Shown here piece after piece: positions 30,828-31,026 of a DNA stretch of 31,026 nucleotides. Made by a program: the position numbers and the translations under genes. Each line of letters starts with the position of its first letter. Positions within the stretch are counted from its first letter, which is position 1. Below the pieces are notes generated by a model. The model had not been told where the DNA came from and made no database searches. It saw only the letters and a program-made list of their open reading frames with translations. Source of the DNA: DASUKM01 sp036278735 (GTDB lineage Bacteria; Acidobacteriota; Vicinamibacteria; Vicinamibacterales; 2-12-FULL-66-21); the NCBI GenBank assembly GCA_036278735.1, contig DASUKM010000057.1:1-31026 (forward strand). The letters are read 5' to 3'.

Positions 30828-31026
30828 ATGCTCCGCGGCCGCAAACAGGACGCCCTCCAGGGCACGCTCGATCTGCTCGTCCTCAAGACGCTGAGCCGCG
30901 GGTCACAGCACGGCTACGGCATTGCGGCGCACCTGCAACTCGTGTCGGACGAGGCGCTCCGCGTCGAGGAGGGATCGCTCTATCCCGCGCTGCACCGGAT
31001 GGAGCAGGCGGGATGGATTGCGGCCG
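30828..31026 (+). CDS. PadR-family transcriptional regulator (3' end outside window)
   Basis: The visible 66 residues open MLRGRKQDALQGTLDLLVLKTL, then HGYGIAAHLQ, then VEEGSLYPALHRMEQAGWI. This is the winged-helix PadR N-terminal domain: GTLDLLVLKTL is helix 1, HGYGI the turn, and EGSLYPALHRME the recognition helix. The C-terminal dimerisation helix is cut off by the window edge. In Acidobacteriota, short PadR proteins of this type usually stand just before ADOP permease genes, so a third ADOP gene may follow outside the window. A dyad 13 bp upstream is the likely operator. No Shine-Dalgarno is visible between the dyad and the ATG. Confidence 0.93.
   Translation, partial: MLRGRKQDALQGTLDLLVLKTLSRGSQHGYGIAAHLQLVSDEALRVEEGSLYPALHRMEQAGWIAA

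Overview
The window is high-GC bacterial chromosome, densely coding, and most likely from an Acidobacteriota member, plausibly of the Vicinamibacteria type. The main support is two very large duplicated permeases of the ADOP type (3809-6286 and 28135-30516), a PadR-family regulator starting at the right edge (the usual partner of ADOP genes), a PEP-CTERM protein, and many short tandem-repeat arrays between genes. The taxonomic call is inference; no rRNA or tRNA gene is seen. No transposase, phage gene or CRISPR array is visible.

Layout. 1-3000: the end of an unknown gene, a SAM methyltransferase, a glycine-rich secreted protein and gluQ (reverse). 3000-7000 (reverse): an exported c-type cytochrome, ADOP permease 1 and a small lipoprotein. 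7000-11500 (forward): a divergent SDR, proline dehydrogenase, a GH13 glycosidase and a zinc glucose dehydrogenase, with a 46-bp perfect palindrome directly before the GH13 start. 11800-16400 (forward): an exported subtilisin-like protease with a VVWG-repeat tail, a membrane HD-GYP/GAF protein and an MBL-fold hydrolase. A minimal caspase-like protein (reverse) is divergent from an exported peroxiredoxin whose peroxidatic cysteine codon is UGA. 17800-23600: a secreted protein of unknown function, a PEP-CTERM protein, truA, an ornithine-cyclodeaminase-family gene overlapped by ridA, and three small forward genes including a degenerate receiver domain. 23700-31026: an exported M16 protease, a Tat-exported MBL hydrolase (reverse), a PAS protein, ADOP permease 2 and the start of a PadR regulator.

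The strongest biological point is the peroxiredoxin at 17215-17748. Its reading frame is interrupted by a single TGA exactly where the peroxidatic cysteine belongs, the frame continues perfectly to a normal C-terminus, and a 7-bp hairpin with a small G-containing loop lies at the spacing expected of a bacterial SECIS element. I read it as a selenoprotein rather than a pseudogene.

The most unusual genome-scale structure is a set of intergenic tandem arrays whose units differ in sequence (CAATCGC, AAGCTGG, CAACTGG, CCAGTTC, GGACGGA, CCTCCGC, GCGGGAT) but are almost always 7 nt long, and which often begin within a few bases of a stop codon. They resemble in form the heptameric STRR repeats of cyanobacteria. 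A second dispersed class is REP-like hairpins with a GTGGGTCAG or GGGGTCAG core at 6334, 8820, 19011 and 23612.
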